Shown here one piece after another: positions 1 through 9,742 of a stretch of DNA of 33,712 bases. Made by a program: the position numbers and the translations under genes. Each line of letters starts with the position of its first letter. The first letter of the stretch is position 1. Origin of the DNA: an uncultured Alphaproteobacteria bacterium (GTDB lineage Bacteria > Pseudomonadota > Alphaproteobacteria > RF32 > CAG-239); contig CAMAJR010000009.1 of assembly GCA_945835885.1 (NCBI GenBank), positions 1 through 33,712 of the forward strand. The letters run 5' to 3'. The notes beneath the pieces were generated by a model. It saw nothing but the letters and a program-made list of their open reading frames with translations. It ran no database searches and was not told the origin of the DNA.

Positions 1-3000
1 TGCTCTTGTCGTCTGTTGTCAAGCGCGTCAAATCACCCTCAACACCTTTGGCGCGCTGTTCTTCTATGTCAACATCGGCTGCTCTGTTTAACGTTTCTTG
101 ATACAAACCTTCATCCAAAGCCGTCAAGTTCTCGGCTACCGTCGTTCTGCGTTCCGCTACGCCGACACTTGGAACAGTCAGACCCGAAATGTAGTGCGTT
201 GAGCCGCCGGAAACCGTGCCGTTATTGTTCTTTGAACTTTGGTCTACTTCGCCGATAGAACGGTCTAACGCCATCAAGTTATCGGCTACCGTGTTACCTG
301 CCCCAAACGCTGAGGCCGTTCTTTGAACCAAGTTACCGTTATTGTCGCCAAGTGAACCCAACTTCGTGGTAATTTCACCGCTGATTGCACCGTCTACCGC
401 GTTAATGGCTGCAACTAAACTTCTGGCACCTGTGGCATTGCCTGTCAAGCTATTAAGGTTACCCTCAACACCTGTCGCACGAGTTGCTTCTGCAGTTAAA
501 GCAGCATCTACCGCGTTAATGGCTGCAACTAAGTTTCCAGCATTTTCAGCAACACCCTCTAAGTCTTGAAGGTCACCTTCAACGACTTTCGCACGGGCGA
601 TTTCAACGTCGATTGCCCCTTGCAAGCCGCTTTCTATACCTTTCGCACGAGTTACTTCTGCATCAATCGCATCATCCAATGCTTTCAAGTTTGTGCCGAC
701 CGTGTTGGCAATCTTAGCATATTTGCCATCTCCCGTCATTGTAATATTCGTTTGAATATCATCAATATCTTTTTCGGCATCAATCAACGCGCTATCCAAT
801 GCTTTCAGGTTGCTGGAAACGGTTGACGGAGTTGCCGCTGTCGGGGCATACGCCTTCAAGTGTGTGCCTTGCGGTAAATCAGACAATACACCGATGGTAT
901 CATTAACCGTCTTGGCATTCGTGCCTAAGAAGTTAATCGCTTCTTTAATATTTCTGTCATTCTGACCGCCGTCAGCCAAGATGTTGGTGTTAACATTACC
1001 GGTTGCCGTGAAGTCTGCGACTTCGGCATTTGCCTTAATATCACGATCAACGCTGGCTTTTGTTGCAACCTTTGTGCTGTTGGCGTTACCGCTTACGGTA
1101 TCAACTGTTGTCAAAGCGTTGTTATCGCTGAGCTTCAAGCTCGGTGTGGTAATGCCGTCACCTTTGATAAAGGTTGATTTTTTAGCTTCGCCGGTCTGAC
1201 CATTGTCAACAACAACACCATTGGCATTGCTAAATGTCTTGGCTCCCGTAATGGTTTCTGCACCGGCAATATGAACAACACTGCCGTCAACATTGCCAAT
1301 TCCTGTATTCAAGGTGTTCAAAGCAGCTTCAAGCGTTGTAACCGTATCTTTGTTCATCAAACCGTCTGTGCCGACTTTATAATAACCGTCTTTTGCCTTG
1401 CTATATACGGTCTTAGCCAAAGCACGCGTCGTTGCAAATGTGTTGCTTGCACCGCCCGGCGCATCAGCCGTGCCGAGGTCAATTGTGTCAGACGAAGTGC
1501 CGGTCATTGTAATAACTTCTCCACCCAACTTAATGCCGTTTGCAAAAGTCTTTATACCGGTAATTGTGTCGTTTGTGCTGTTGGTTACAACATCATTAAC
1601 ATATACGTCTTTTCCGTTAACATTGATAGCACCTTTGTTTGTTCCTGTGGCAATCAAAATATCAACCGCACCGCTCTCATCTTCTGTCAAAGCAACGTGG
1701 TTAACTTTAACGGCTTTAACCGCATCGGTAGCGGCCGAATTTAATTCGTTGATAGCACCGACCAAACTGCCTTTTTCGGTTGTGTTCAAAGCACTCATTG
1801 TGCCGATGTTGTTTTGGATGGTCTTTGTTCCTGTTCCTAAGTAGTTAACTGCCTTAGAAATGCTGTTGACAGCCGTTGTTTCCGCTCCAGCCAAAACGTT
1901 GGTGTCGTATGTGCCGGTCGCAGCAAAGTCTGCATCTTTGGCTTGTGCTTTAATATCACGAGCAACACTGGCTTTGGTGGCAACGATTGCACTGTTGGTG
2001 TTACCGCTTACGGTATCAACACCGGTTACTTCCGAACCGCTCAAGGTCAAACTCGGGGTTGTAATGGTGCCATTGTTTTGAATTGTCAAAGCAGAAGCAT
2101 TGATGCCTGCATTGGCTGTCAGCAAACCGGTCATTGTATCGCCAGCTTTATGAACCGCACTGCTGTCGGCATTCTTCAAAGCAACATTCAAATCATTCAA
2201 AGCCGTGCCGAGTGTAATCGGGGCAACGCTCGGAGCAATTTGACCGTCATTACCCGTGAACTTGAATGATGCATCTTTTGCGTTGTTATAAACCGTATCA
2301 GCCAAGGCCTTGGTCGTTACAACCGTGTTGACGTCGCCGTTGACTTCATCACCGTTCAACAAAGCAATCTTTTGTGTTGCAACATTATTCAATACCGGTG
2401 CACTGTCAGAAGTGCCGAGTTTAATACCGCTATTGAATCTGTCAACACCGGTAATGGTTTGACCACCGTCGGTTACCATCGCATTCTTAATCGCAACTTC
2501 TGCACCGCCGATGGTAATCTTGCCGCTGTTGTCACTTGTGACGGCAACTGCTATATTGTTACCGCTCAACGCAGTCGCATCATTAAATTTAATGCTTTGA
2601 ACCGCACTGCCTGCCGTGCCTTTGATTTCGGCAATTGCACCGGTCAAAGTTGTCGCGGTTGTGCCCATATTTGTATCACCAATCTTCGCGTTGATTGTTG
2701 CAATACCTGTCTTATTGGTAGAGGCCTGAACACCCAATTCGTTAAGAGCACCTTTAATCGTGGTTGCGTTTTCGTTGTTCTTAAGAATATTGGTGTCAGC
2801 CGTTCCTGTTGCCGTAAAGTCGGCATTTTGAGCTTGTGTTTTAATATTAGCAGCAACGCTGGCTTTGGTCGCAACGACTGTCTTGTCTGCGGCTGTTGTG
2901 CCGTCAGAATCAACACTTGTCAAGTCAGAACCGTTCAAAGTCAGAGTCGGGGTAACAACGCCGGCACTAGCCGTAATTGCGCTTGAAAATGTCTTAGCCC

Positions 3001-6000
3001 CCGTAATGGTTTCTGTACCGGCAATATGAACAACACTGTCATCAACACCCTTCAACTCGGCATTCAAACTATTCAACGCCGTACCGATTGTCGTATCGCC
3101 TGCCGCAACTTTGCCGCCGGCTGCGAGTGTAACATCGCCGTCTTTGGCTTGTGCTTTAATATCACGATCAACACTGGCTTTGGTGGCAACGATTTGGCTG
3201 TTGGCTTTTGTCGTATCGTTTGTTCCAACATAGTCAACCTTTGTTAAGAGGTATGACGGAGATTCGCCTGTGCCTGTGCCGAGTTTTAAACCGTTTGTAA
3301 ACGATTTGATGCCGCTGATAACTTGCGGTGCGGCAGATGTTCCGCCATCGGTCGTAACTACATTATGAACTGCGATTTCTGTCGGTGTTGCCGTGCTGTT
3401 TCCGTCCCAAACTTTAATTGTGCCGCTGGTATCGCCTTCGGCAATCTTAAGACTTACGGCGCCATCCGATTCGACTAAAGCCGTATCATTCAGTTTAACT
3501 GCACGAACTGCATCACCGGACTTGTTATAAGCGTCTTTCAAAACGTCAACGACTGTTTTGCCGGTTGTGCCTAAAGCAACATTCAAATCAGCTTTTGTTG
3601 CTGCACCGAGCATCGTGTTAACTGATTGTGCGTTAGTTCCTAACGTATTGATTGCACCGGCAATTGTGCCGTTGTAGCCATACAACAGGTTGTCGCTTGA
3701 TGTGCCCGTCGGTGTGAACATAGCCGTTTGTGCATTGTTATAAATTGTGCCGGCCATTGATTTTGTGGTTACAAGCGTATTGCTGTCGCCGTTGATATCA
3801 CCGCCGGATTTCTTCAATGCCAAGGACTCGTCTGTGGCTTTGGTTATGGTCAAATCACTCTCGCCCGTGCCGAATTTAATACCGGCGCCGGCAACTAATT
3901 TGCCGCTCATTGTATCGCCTGCTTTATGAACCGCACTGTCATCAACACTCTTTAACGCAGTATTCAAAGCGTTTAAGCCGCCGGCAACCGTCACCGGATT
4001 TGCCGTAACTTTACCGCCCGCGTCAAATGTAAAGTCAGCATCTTTTGCTTTAGCTTTAACATCACGCTCTACACTGGCTTTTGTGGCAACGATTTTGCTC
4101 TTTGCCACTTCGGAAGCTACTGTATCCGCATTTTCCAGAACGGCAGATGAACCGAGATGAATGCCGTTTGCAAAAGTCTTTATACCGGTAATTGTGTCGT
4201 CTGTGCTGTTGGTTACCACATCATTAACCGATACTGACACACCGTTAACCTTGAATGCACCTTTGACATCGCCTTCATCAAATTGTAGCGTCGGCGTGTT
4301 CTTGGTAATTGCCGTGCCTGCCGTACCGCCTGATTTAACCGCAATTGTTTGAACTGCGCTGTCTGCCAAAGCACCTTGTGCAGCCGTTGCAAACTCGGCA
4401 ACGTTATGTGTTACGATATCTCCGTAAGTATTAAGTTTATCGTTAATTTGGTCTGCTTGTGTGCCTAAAGTATTAACCGCTTTGGCAATTGTGCTTGCAT
4501 CAACAGACGCATATTTCAAAACATTGTCATCAGCCGTTCCGGTTGCCGTAAAGGTAGCATTTTGTGCTTGGTCTTTAATATTCTTTGCAACGCTGGCTTT
4601 GGTCGCAACAATCTGGTTATCCGTGTTTGAACTGACGCCGTCGGTATCCGCGCTGGTCAAAGTCCGAACATCATCACCCGTGCCGAGTTTCAAACCGGCT
4701 TTAAATGTCTTAACACCGGTAATATCTTCCGCACCGGCTTTGTGAACGACCAATCCGTCGTTGGTGCTGATGCTGTTTGCCAATGTTTTTAATTCTTTAC
4801 CGATTGTGCCGTTATCATAATTGGTCGAGCTTGCATAGTCGGCGCTTGCCGCATTTGCTTTAACATCTCTTTCAACGCTGGCTTGTGTTGCAACCATCTT
4901 GTTCTTTGCCTGAATATTCAAGTCTGTGCTGTCAATTGTCACAGCGCTTGTCAGTTCTTTACCGGCTAAGGTCAAACTCGGTGTTGAAACACCGGCGCTG
5001 GCCTTCAGGGTTGTTGTATTAACACCGCCGTTTGCGGCAATCGCATTTGCAAATGTGTTGTAGCCGCTGAAAATTTGCGGAGTTGTTTCCGTGCCACCGT
5101 CTGTCGTCACAACATTCTTAATTTTGATTTCGGTCGGAGTCGCAGATGCTGCGTTACCATCCCAAATTTTGAATGCACCGCTGGTGTCGCCTTCGGCAAT
5201 TCTGAGGTCTGTCGCGCCGTTGGTTTCGGTCAAAGCAACATTATTCACTTTTACCGTCTTAACCGAATCAATCGCTTTAGCGTTGACTTCGGCAATCGCA
5301 CCGGTCAAAGTCGTTGCGGTTGTGCCCATATTTCCTGTGCCGATGGTATCTTTAATGCCGTCGGTTTGCGTGCCTAAATAGTTAATCGCCTTTCCGATGG
5401 TGTTCACGCTGGCCGCGTCTGCATCACGCAAAACATTGGTGCCGACTTCACCGCTCGGTGTGAACGAAGCGGTCTGTGCATTGCTATAAACCGTATCAGC
5501 CAAGGCCTTGGTCGTCACAACCGTGTTAGCGTCACCATTAACTTCGTCACCGTTCAACAAGGCAATTTTTTGAGTTGCCGCACCGATCAAAGTCGGCGTT
5601 CCTGCGTCTGTGCCGAGTTTCAAACCGGCTGTAAATGTCTTAACACCGGTAATATCTTCCGCACCGGCTTTGTGAACGGCCAATCCGTCGTTGGTGCTGA
5701 TGTTTTCTGCCAATGTTTTTAATTCTTTACCGATTGTGCCGTCAGCATAATTGGTTGAACTTGCATAATTGGCACTTGCCGCATTTGCTTTAATATCACG
5801 GTCAACACTGGCTTTAGTGGCAACGACCTTGCTGTTGGTTATTGTTGTATCATTTGTGCCGTCGTAATCAACACTTGTCAATTCGTGGTTATCGGCAAAC
5901 TTCAAGCTGTCGGCCGTCAAACCGCTCGTAACAGCCAAACCGCCGTTTGCCGTCAATTTCTTTGTAAATGTTTTGGCACCGGTAATCGAATCGTCTGTGC

Positions 6001-9000
6001 TGTTGGTCACAACATCATTCAATGTAATTGTTTGATTACCGAGTGTTAATTTGCCTGAAGCATTACTTGAGAACGCAATATCAACATTGCCGTCTGTTTC
6101 TGTCAGCTTTGTTGTGCTACCGCCGACGGTAATGCTTTGAACAGCGCCTTCTGCCGTATCTTTGGTGGCTTGGAGAACTTGAACCAAAGACTTGTTTTCT
6201 GTGCCTAATGCCGTATTTAAATCTGCTTTTGTGGTGGCACCAATCATATCATCAATTACTTTGGTTTGGTTGCCTAAGCTGTTAATCGCACCGGCAATCG
6301 TGCCGCTACTCAAATAATTGTTGGCACCGGTCGCCGTAAAGTCGGCATTTTGCGCTTGTGTCTTAATATTAGAAGCAACACTGGCCTTGGTTGCCACAAC
6401 TTTTTGGTCGGCCAAAACCGTTCCTTCTTGGTCAATACTGGTCACTTCATTACCGGACAATGTCAATGTCGGAGTTGTAACGTTTGTTGCCGTCAAACCG
6501 GTTGTGGTGATACCGCCGTTTGCAGTCATGGCACCGCTGAACGTTTTAGCGCCGACAATCGTTTCATCGCCGGTTTTGTGAACAACATTCGAATCGTTGG
6601 TGCTGATGGCGCTTGCCAATGTTTGCAATTCTTTACCGATGGTATCGGTGCCGTATGTGCCGGTGGACAAGTAGCTACCGTTTGCCGAATTATCATAAAT
6701 GGTCTTGGCTACGGTCTTGGTGGTTGCCAAAGCATTTGACGAACCGCCGTTGCCGCTGCTCAAATCGATTGCCGTTGTGCCGGCATCGATAGATTCAGCT
6801 GTCGGATATGCCGTTGTTGAGCCGCCGATCTTAAAGCCGTTCGAGAACGATTTTACGCCGGTAATTGTTTCGGCCTTCGAGCCGGTTGTGTGAACAACAT
6901 CATTGCTCAAAGAGCTGTTTATGGCGTCTAATTCGGATTTAATTGTTGTTGTTGTCGAGCCCTTTGTGTATGCGGCATTTTGTGCATTATTATATAATGT
7001 CGATACCAAAGATTTTGTGGTTGCCAATGTGGTTGCCGAACCGCCGTTGCCGTTTGTGCCCAAAGATGTCTGGCTTGCACCGGTATCAATAAGGTTTACC
7101 GAATTGCCGTTAAGTGTAAAGTTACCGTTGTTACCTACGGTCAAACCGCCATTGAACGTATTAAGTTTGCTATACGTTTTAGCACCGCTGATTGCTTGAT
7201 CACCGTCGGTTGTTACAACATTGTGAACGGCAACATCAGTATTATTTACCTTAATTGTGCCGGAAGCAGTGCCTTCTTCAATTAAAATATTTACGGCATT
7301 ATCTTGCGATGCTAATGTGCTGCCGTTGACTTTAACCGTTGTTAATGCCGCATTTTTCACGTTATTAATTGCAGTAACAACATCCGGCGCGCTATCCGGT
7401 AAAGCGGCGGTATCACCGATTGCCGTATCCAAATCATTTATGGCACTCTCATTATCCAAGGCTTTTTTGCCTACTGCATCAAGAGCTGATTTAATTGTTG
7501 TTGAACCGCCATACAAACCGGTAGCATTGCTTGCCGGCGCATATTTTGAATTTTGTGCATATTCATCAACTGTTTTCGTCAAAGCACTAACGGTTGCCAA
7601 TGTATTTGCTTTATCAGCGCTTGTGTTCTTTGCAATAGCAGCATCTTGTGAAATATCGGTAACCAACAATCCGGTTGCACCGATTTTTAAACTGTTTGTC
7701 GTAATGCCGTTTGTAGCGGTTACGGCGCCGGAGAAAGTGTTGGCGCCGCTAAATGTATTGGCACCGGTTTGTGTGGCAACACCGTTCACAGCCACATCTT
7801 GTCCACCCACGGCGATTGTGCCGGCCGTTGCGCCGGTTGCAACTTCTATCGTAACGTTTTTACTTGTATCCGGTGTTAATGATGTTGTTGTCGAACCGAC
7901 TTTGAGTTTAACACCTTGAATAGCACTTCCTGCCGCTGTTTCCGCTGCTTTTAAGGCGCTACCGATGGTGCCGTTGGCATAAGTTGCGGAACTTGCGTAA
8001 TCACCGCTTGCCGCACTTGATTTAATCGCCGTGCCGACAGTTTTGGTAGAAGCCAAAGCTGATTCCGAACCGCCGCCGGCCGTGATTGCCGTGGTGCCGT
8101 TATCAGAACTCGTAATCGTTGTGCCTGTGCTACCGAATTTAACACCGCTGAATGTGTTGGTTCCGCTAAAGGTGTTGTTAGCGCTTAATTTTGAAACACC
8201 ATAGACCGTAACCGGCAAATCATTTACTTTAAATGTGCCTTCGTCTGTTCCCGTTGAAAAACTCAAAGCTGTTCCATTTGCGTTAGACAATGTCTTTGTG
8301 CTACTGCCGGCATTAACCGTAATCGATTGCAAAGCAGAGTTAGCTGTGCCTCTGACTTCATTGATTGCGCCTTTCAAGGTTTGATCGGTTGTTTGCAATA
8401 CTGCTGTGCCGATTGTGCCGTTGATTGTAGCAATACCCTGTTGATTGGTGTATGCTTGTTTGCCCAAAACATTGATAGCTGCACCAATTGTGCTGCTACC
8501 GGTCAGCACGCTGTCTGTTGCACTGCCGGTTGATGTAAATGTCGCCGATTGAGCTTTATCTGCAACAGTTGTTGCCAACGACTTTGTGGTCGCCAATGTT
8601 GACGTATCACCTTCCGTGGCCCCATATACCGTTGCACCTGAAGTGCCGGTTACCGCTTGAGAACCGCCTAATGTCAAACTGTTTGCAGTGACACCGTTTG
8701 TAAAGGCGGTTGCACGGCTGATGGTTTGCGTGCCGGTTCCCGTAGTTGTCACAACATCTTTAACCGCAACATTTGTGCCGTTGACAGAAATTGCACCTGC
8801 CTGATTGGAACTGCTGGCGATTGTTAAAGTAACCATATTACCGGCTTCTTTGGTTAAAGCAGCCGGTGTTGCACCGTTAACACCCAATTTTAAACCGGTC
8901 AAAGCATTTGTGGTCAGAGTATTTAAGTTTGTGTTTAATGTATTTAACGCGCCGCCGATGGTTGTTGATGTGTCACCTAATGTATATACCGCATCTTTGG

Positions 9001-9595
9001 CGTTATTATAAACTGTTTTAGCAACCGCGCTGGTTGTCGCAATTGCGTTGGCAGAACCGGCTGTTCCACCGGCCACTACTATAGCATCTGCAACAGAACT
9101 GGTTAACGCCGGACCGCTTTCACCGAGTGCGATACCGCCCTTAAATCTGTCCAATGCCTTAATGGTTTGATTACCTTCCGTTGTCAACACGTCCTTCAAT
9201 ATAATATCTTGACCGCCTATGGTTATCACCCCCGCAGAAGAACTTGTAACCGCCAAATTGGTAATACCATTTGAAGAACTGACACTATTACCATTGATTT
9301 GGAAACCGGTCAAAGCATTAATATTAACCGAGCCATTCGTTCGCACCAAAGAGCTACCATTAAGTTTGACATCTTTTATTACATCTCCTAAATCGACTGT
9401 TGTTCCCTCTGGCGCAACAACCGCCCCATTCATCTTAATGTTTTCTACAGCTGCCTCAGCATCCGATGCCGTTATAGCGGCAACAACCGGCGCACCGAGC
9501 GCGAACAACCCCACATTAATCAGCCAGCATTTCTTCAACACGCTTCGATATTGACGTGTTAATAGACCAATTGCGGTTTTAGTATATTTCATCAT
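1..9595 (-). CDS. Giant repetitive surface fibre protein with tail-fibre-like repeats (3' end outside window)
   Basis: A minus-strand frame is open from ATG at 9595 to the left edge, about 3198 codons with no stop found on reading; the ORF track omits it because it is incomplete. AAGGGA lies about 8 nt before the ATG. The N-terminus is a long signal peptide: about 25 basic residues (MMKYTKTAIGLLTRQYRS...), a hydrophobic core (INVGLFALGAPVVAA) and a cleavage-like SDAEA. The body repeats short modules: VVHKAGDTMTG or ETITGAKTF, then TTPSLTL, then VVATKASVDRDIKA or VTTKALADTVYNNA, then ADFTATG and TIGKALNxLG. HxAGxETITGxKTF resembles phage tail-fibre repeats (Phage_fiber_2 type). The last ~200 residues in the window change to helical, coiled-coil-like units such as EATRATGVEGNL. 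A very large exported adhesin or fibre is the likely role. The C-terminal anchor, which would show whether this is a trimeric autotransporter, is not visible. Confidence 0.88.
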   Translation of the reverse strand, partial: MMKYTKTAIGLLTRQYRSVLKKCWLINVGLFALGAPVVAAITASDAEAAVENIKMNGAVVAPEGTTVDLGDVIKDVKLNGSSLVRTNGSVNINALTGFQINGNSVSSSNGITNLAVTSSSAGVITIGGQDIILKDVLTTEGNQTIKALDRFKGGIALGESGPALTSSVADAIVVAGGTAGSANAIATTSAVAKTVYNNAKDAVYTLGDTSTTIGGALNTLNTNLNTLTTNALTGLKLGVNGATPAALTKEAGNMVTLTIASSSNQAGAISVNGTNVAVKDVVTTTGTGTQTISRATAFTNGVTANSLTLGGSQAVTGTSGATVYGATEGDTSTLATTKSLATTVADKAQSATFTSTGSATDSVLTGSSTIGAAINVLGKQAYTNQQGIATINGTIGTAVLQTTDQTLKGAINEVRGTANSALQSITVNAGSSTKTLSNANGTALSFSTGTDEGTFKVNDLPVTVYGVSKLSANNTFSGTNTFSGVKFGSTGTTITSSDNGTTAITAGGGSESALASTKTVGTAIKSSAASGDYASSATYANGTIGSALKAAETAAGSAIQGVKLKVGSTTTSLTPDTSKNVTIEVATGATAGTIAVGGQDVAVNGVATQTGANTFSGANTFSGAVTATNGITTNSLKIGATGLLVTDISQDAAIAKNTSADKANTLATVSALTKTVDEYAQNSKYAPASNATGLYGGSTTIKSALDAVGKKALDNESAINDLDTAIGDTAALPDSAPDVVTAINNVKNAALTTVKVNGSTLASQDNAVNILIEEGTASGTIKVNNTDVAVHNVVTTDGDQAISGAKTYSKLNTFNGGLTVGNNGNFTLNGNSVNLIDTGASQTSLGTNGNGGSATTLATTKSLVSTLYNNAQNAAYTKGSTTTTIKSELDAINSSLSNDVVHTTGSKAETITGVKSFSNGFKIGGSTTAYPTAESIDAGTTAIDLSSGNGGSSNALATTKTVAKTIYDNSANGSYLSTGTYGTDTIGKELQTLASAISTNDSNVVHKTGDETIVGAKTFSGAMTANGGITTTGLTATNVTTPTLTLSGNEVTSIDQEGTVLADQKVVATKASVASNIKTQAQNADFTATGANNYLSSGTIAGAINSLGNQTKVIDDMIGATTKADLNTALGTENKSLVQVLQATKDTAEGAVQSITVGGSTTKLTETDGNVDIAFSSNASGKLTLGNQTITLNDVVTNSTDDSITGAKTFTKKLTANGGLAVTSGLTADSLKFADNHELTSVDYDGTNDTTITNSKVVATKASVDRDIKANAASANYASSTNYADGTIGKELKTLAENISTNDGLAVHKAGAEDITGVKTFTAGLKLGTDAGTPTLIGAATQKIALLNGDEVNGDANTVVTTKALADTVYSNAQTASFTPSGEVGTNVLRDADAASVNTIGKAINYLGTQTDGIKDTIGTGNMGTTATTLTGAIAEVNAKAIDSVKTVKVNNVALTETNGATDLRIAEGDTSGAFKIWDGNAASATPTEIKIKNVVTTDGGTETTPQIFSGYNTFANAIAANGGVNTTTLKASAGVSTPSLTLAGKELTSAVTIDSTDLNIQAKNKMVATQASVERDVKANAASADYASSTNYDNGTIGKELKTLANSISTNDGLVVHKAGAEDITGVKTFKAGLKLGTGDDVRTLTSADTDGVSSNTDNQIVATKASVAKNIKDQAQNATFTATGTADDNVLKYASVDASTIAKAVNTLGTQADQINDKLNTYGDIVTHNVAEFATAAQGALADSAVQTIAVKSGGTAGTAITKNTPTLQFDEGDVKGAFKVNGVSVSVNDVVTNSTDDTITGIKTFANGIHLGSSAVLENADTVASEVAKSKIVATKASVERDVKAKAKDADFTFDAGGKVTANPVTVAGGLNALNTALKSVDDSAVHKAGDTMSGKLVAGAGIKFGTGESDLTITKATDESLALKKSGGDINGDSNTLVTTKSMAGTIYNNAQTAMFTPTGTSSDNLLYGYNGTIAGAINTLGTNAQSVNTMLGAATKADLNVALGTTGKTVVDVLKDAYNKSGDAVRAVKLNDTALVESDGAVSLKIAEGDTSGTIKVWDGNSTATPTEIAVHNVVTTDGGTSAAPQVISGIKSFTNGLKLGTGTGESPSYLLTKVDYVGTNDTTKANSQIVATKASVDRDIKAQAKDGDVTLAAGGKVAAGDTTIGTALNSLNAELKGVDDSVVHIAGTETITGAKTFSSAITASAGVVTPTLTLNGSDLTSVDSDGTTAADKTVVATKASVAANIKTQAQNADFTATGTADTNILKNNENATTIKGALNELGVQASTNKTGIATINAKIGDTNMGTTATTLTGAIAEIKGTAGSAVQSIKFNDATALSGNNIAVAVTSDNSGKITIGGAEVAIKNAMVTDGGQTITGVDRFNSGIKLGTSDSAPVLNNVATQKIALLNGDEVNGDVNTVVTTKALADTVYNNAKDASFKFTGNDGQIAPSVAPITLGTALNDLNVALKNADSSAVHKAGDTMTGLLTANAGINASALTIQNNGTITTPSLTLSGSEVTGVDTVSGNTNSAIVATKASVARDIKAQAKDADFAATGTYDTNVLAGAETTAVNSISKAVNYLGTGTKTIQNNIGTMSALNTTEKGSLVGAINELNSAATDAVKAVKVNHVALTEDESGAVDILIATGTNKGAINVNGKDVYVNDVVTNSTNDTITGIKTFANGIKLGGEVITMTGTSSDTIDLGTADAPGGASNTFATTRALAKTVYSKAKDGYYKVGTDGLMNKDTVTTLEAALNTLNTGIGNVDGSVVHIAGAETITGAKTFSNANGVVVDNGQTGEAKKSTFIKGDGITTPSLKLSDNNALTTVDTVSGNANSTKVATKASVDRDIKANAEVADFTATGNVNTNILADGGQNDRNIKEAINFLGTNAKTVNDTIGVLSDLPQGTHLKAYAPTAATPSTVSSNLKALDSALIDAEKDIDDIQTNITMTGDGKYAKIANTVGTNLKALDDAIDAEVTRAKGIESGLQGAIDVEIARAKVVEGDLQDLEGVAENAGNLVAAINAVDAALTAEATRATGVEGNLNSLTGNATGARSLVAAINAVDGAISGEITTKLGSLGDNNGNLVQRTASAFGAGNTVADNLMALDRSIGEVDQSSKNNNGTVSGGSTHYISGLTVPSVGVAERRTTVAENLTALDEGLYQETLNRAADVDIEEQRAKGVEGDLTRLTTDDKS
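4681..4860 (-). repeat. Near-identical internal repeat, copy A (giant fibre gene)
   Basis: This 180-nt stretch recurs at 5611-5790 with only scattered substitutions, at an offset of exactly 930 nt (310 codons), so the frame is kept. It encodes LKLGTGDD..., the VHKAGAEDITGVKTF knob, ISTNDGL, TIGKELKTLA and ANAASADYASS. The identity is clearly higher than between most modules of the protein, which suggests recent duplication or gene conversion. Confidence 0.85.
5611..5790 (-). repeat. Near-identical internal repeat, copy B (giant fibre gene)
   Basis: Second copy of the 180-nt unit at 4681-4860. Both copies carry the same sub-blocks in the same order (accggtaatatcttccgcac, then ccaatccgtcgttggtgctg, then ttctttaccgattgtgccg). 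A 930-nt in-frame offset could allow recombination to add or remove 310 residues of the fibre. Confidence 0.85.
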
Positions 9596-9631
9596 GGTAT
9601 GATTCCCTTCATAATAACCTGTTGATAACTT

Positions 9632-9666
9632 AAGGCACAAAACCTATAAATACTCCAAGGCACAAA
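9632..9666. promoter_or_regulatory. Direct repeat AAGGCACAAA x2 in the leader of the giant fibre gene
   Basis: AAGGCACAAA occurs at 9632-9641 and again at 9657-9666, 25 nt apart, inside the ~110-nt leader between the predicted promoter and the start of the giant gene. A repeat of 10 identical bases in a short leader suggests a binding site for a regulator or RNA-binding protein. No known operator is recognised. Confidence 0.35.
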
Positions 9667-9713
9667 TGTCTGTGGATAGATTCCGGGCAGACTCTTGCCT
9701 TCGTGTAGTCGGT

Positions 9714-9742
9714 AGTTTAAAGTAAAAATTATAGAAAGTCAA
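9714..9742 (-). promoter_or_regulatory. Sigma70-like promoter of the giant fibre gene
   Basis: On the minus strand TTGACT (9742-9737) and TAAACT (9719-9714) are separated by 17 nt, close to the sigma70 consensus. It faces the ATG at 9595, giving a leader of roughly 110 nt. No better promoter is seen between the upstream terminator at 10194 and the gene. Confidence 0.55.

Noticed and set aside
16-9554. About two dozen plus-strand ORFs (and short minus ones) of 60-220 aa in the first 9.6 kb
   Set aside because: They are shadows of the giant minus-strand frame; their translations are low-complexity echoes of the repeats and have no ribosome sites or conserved motifs.
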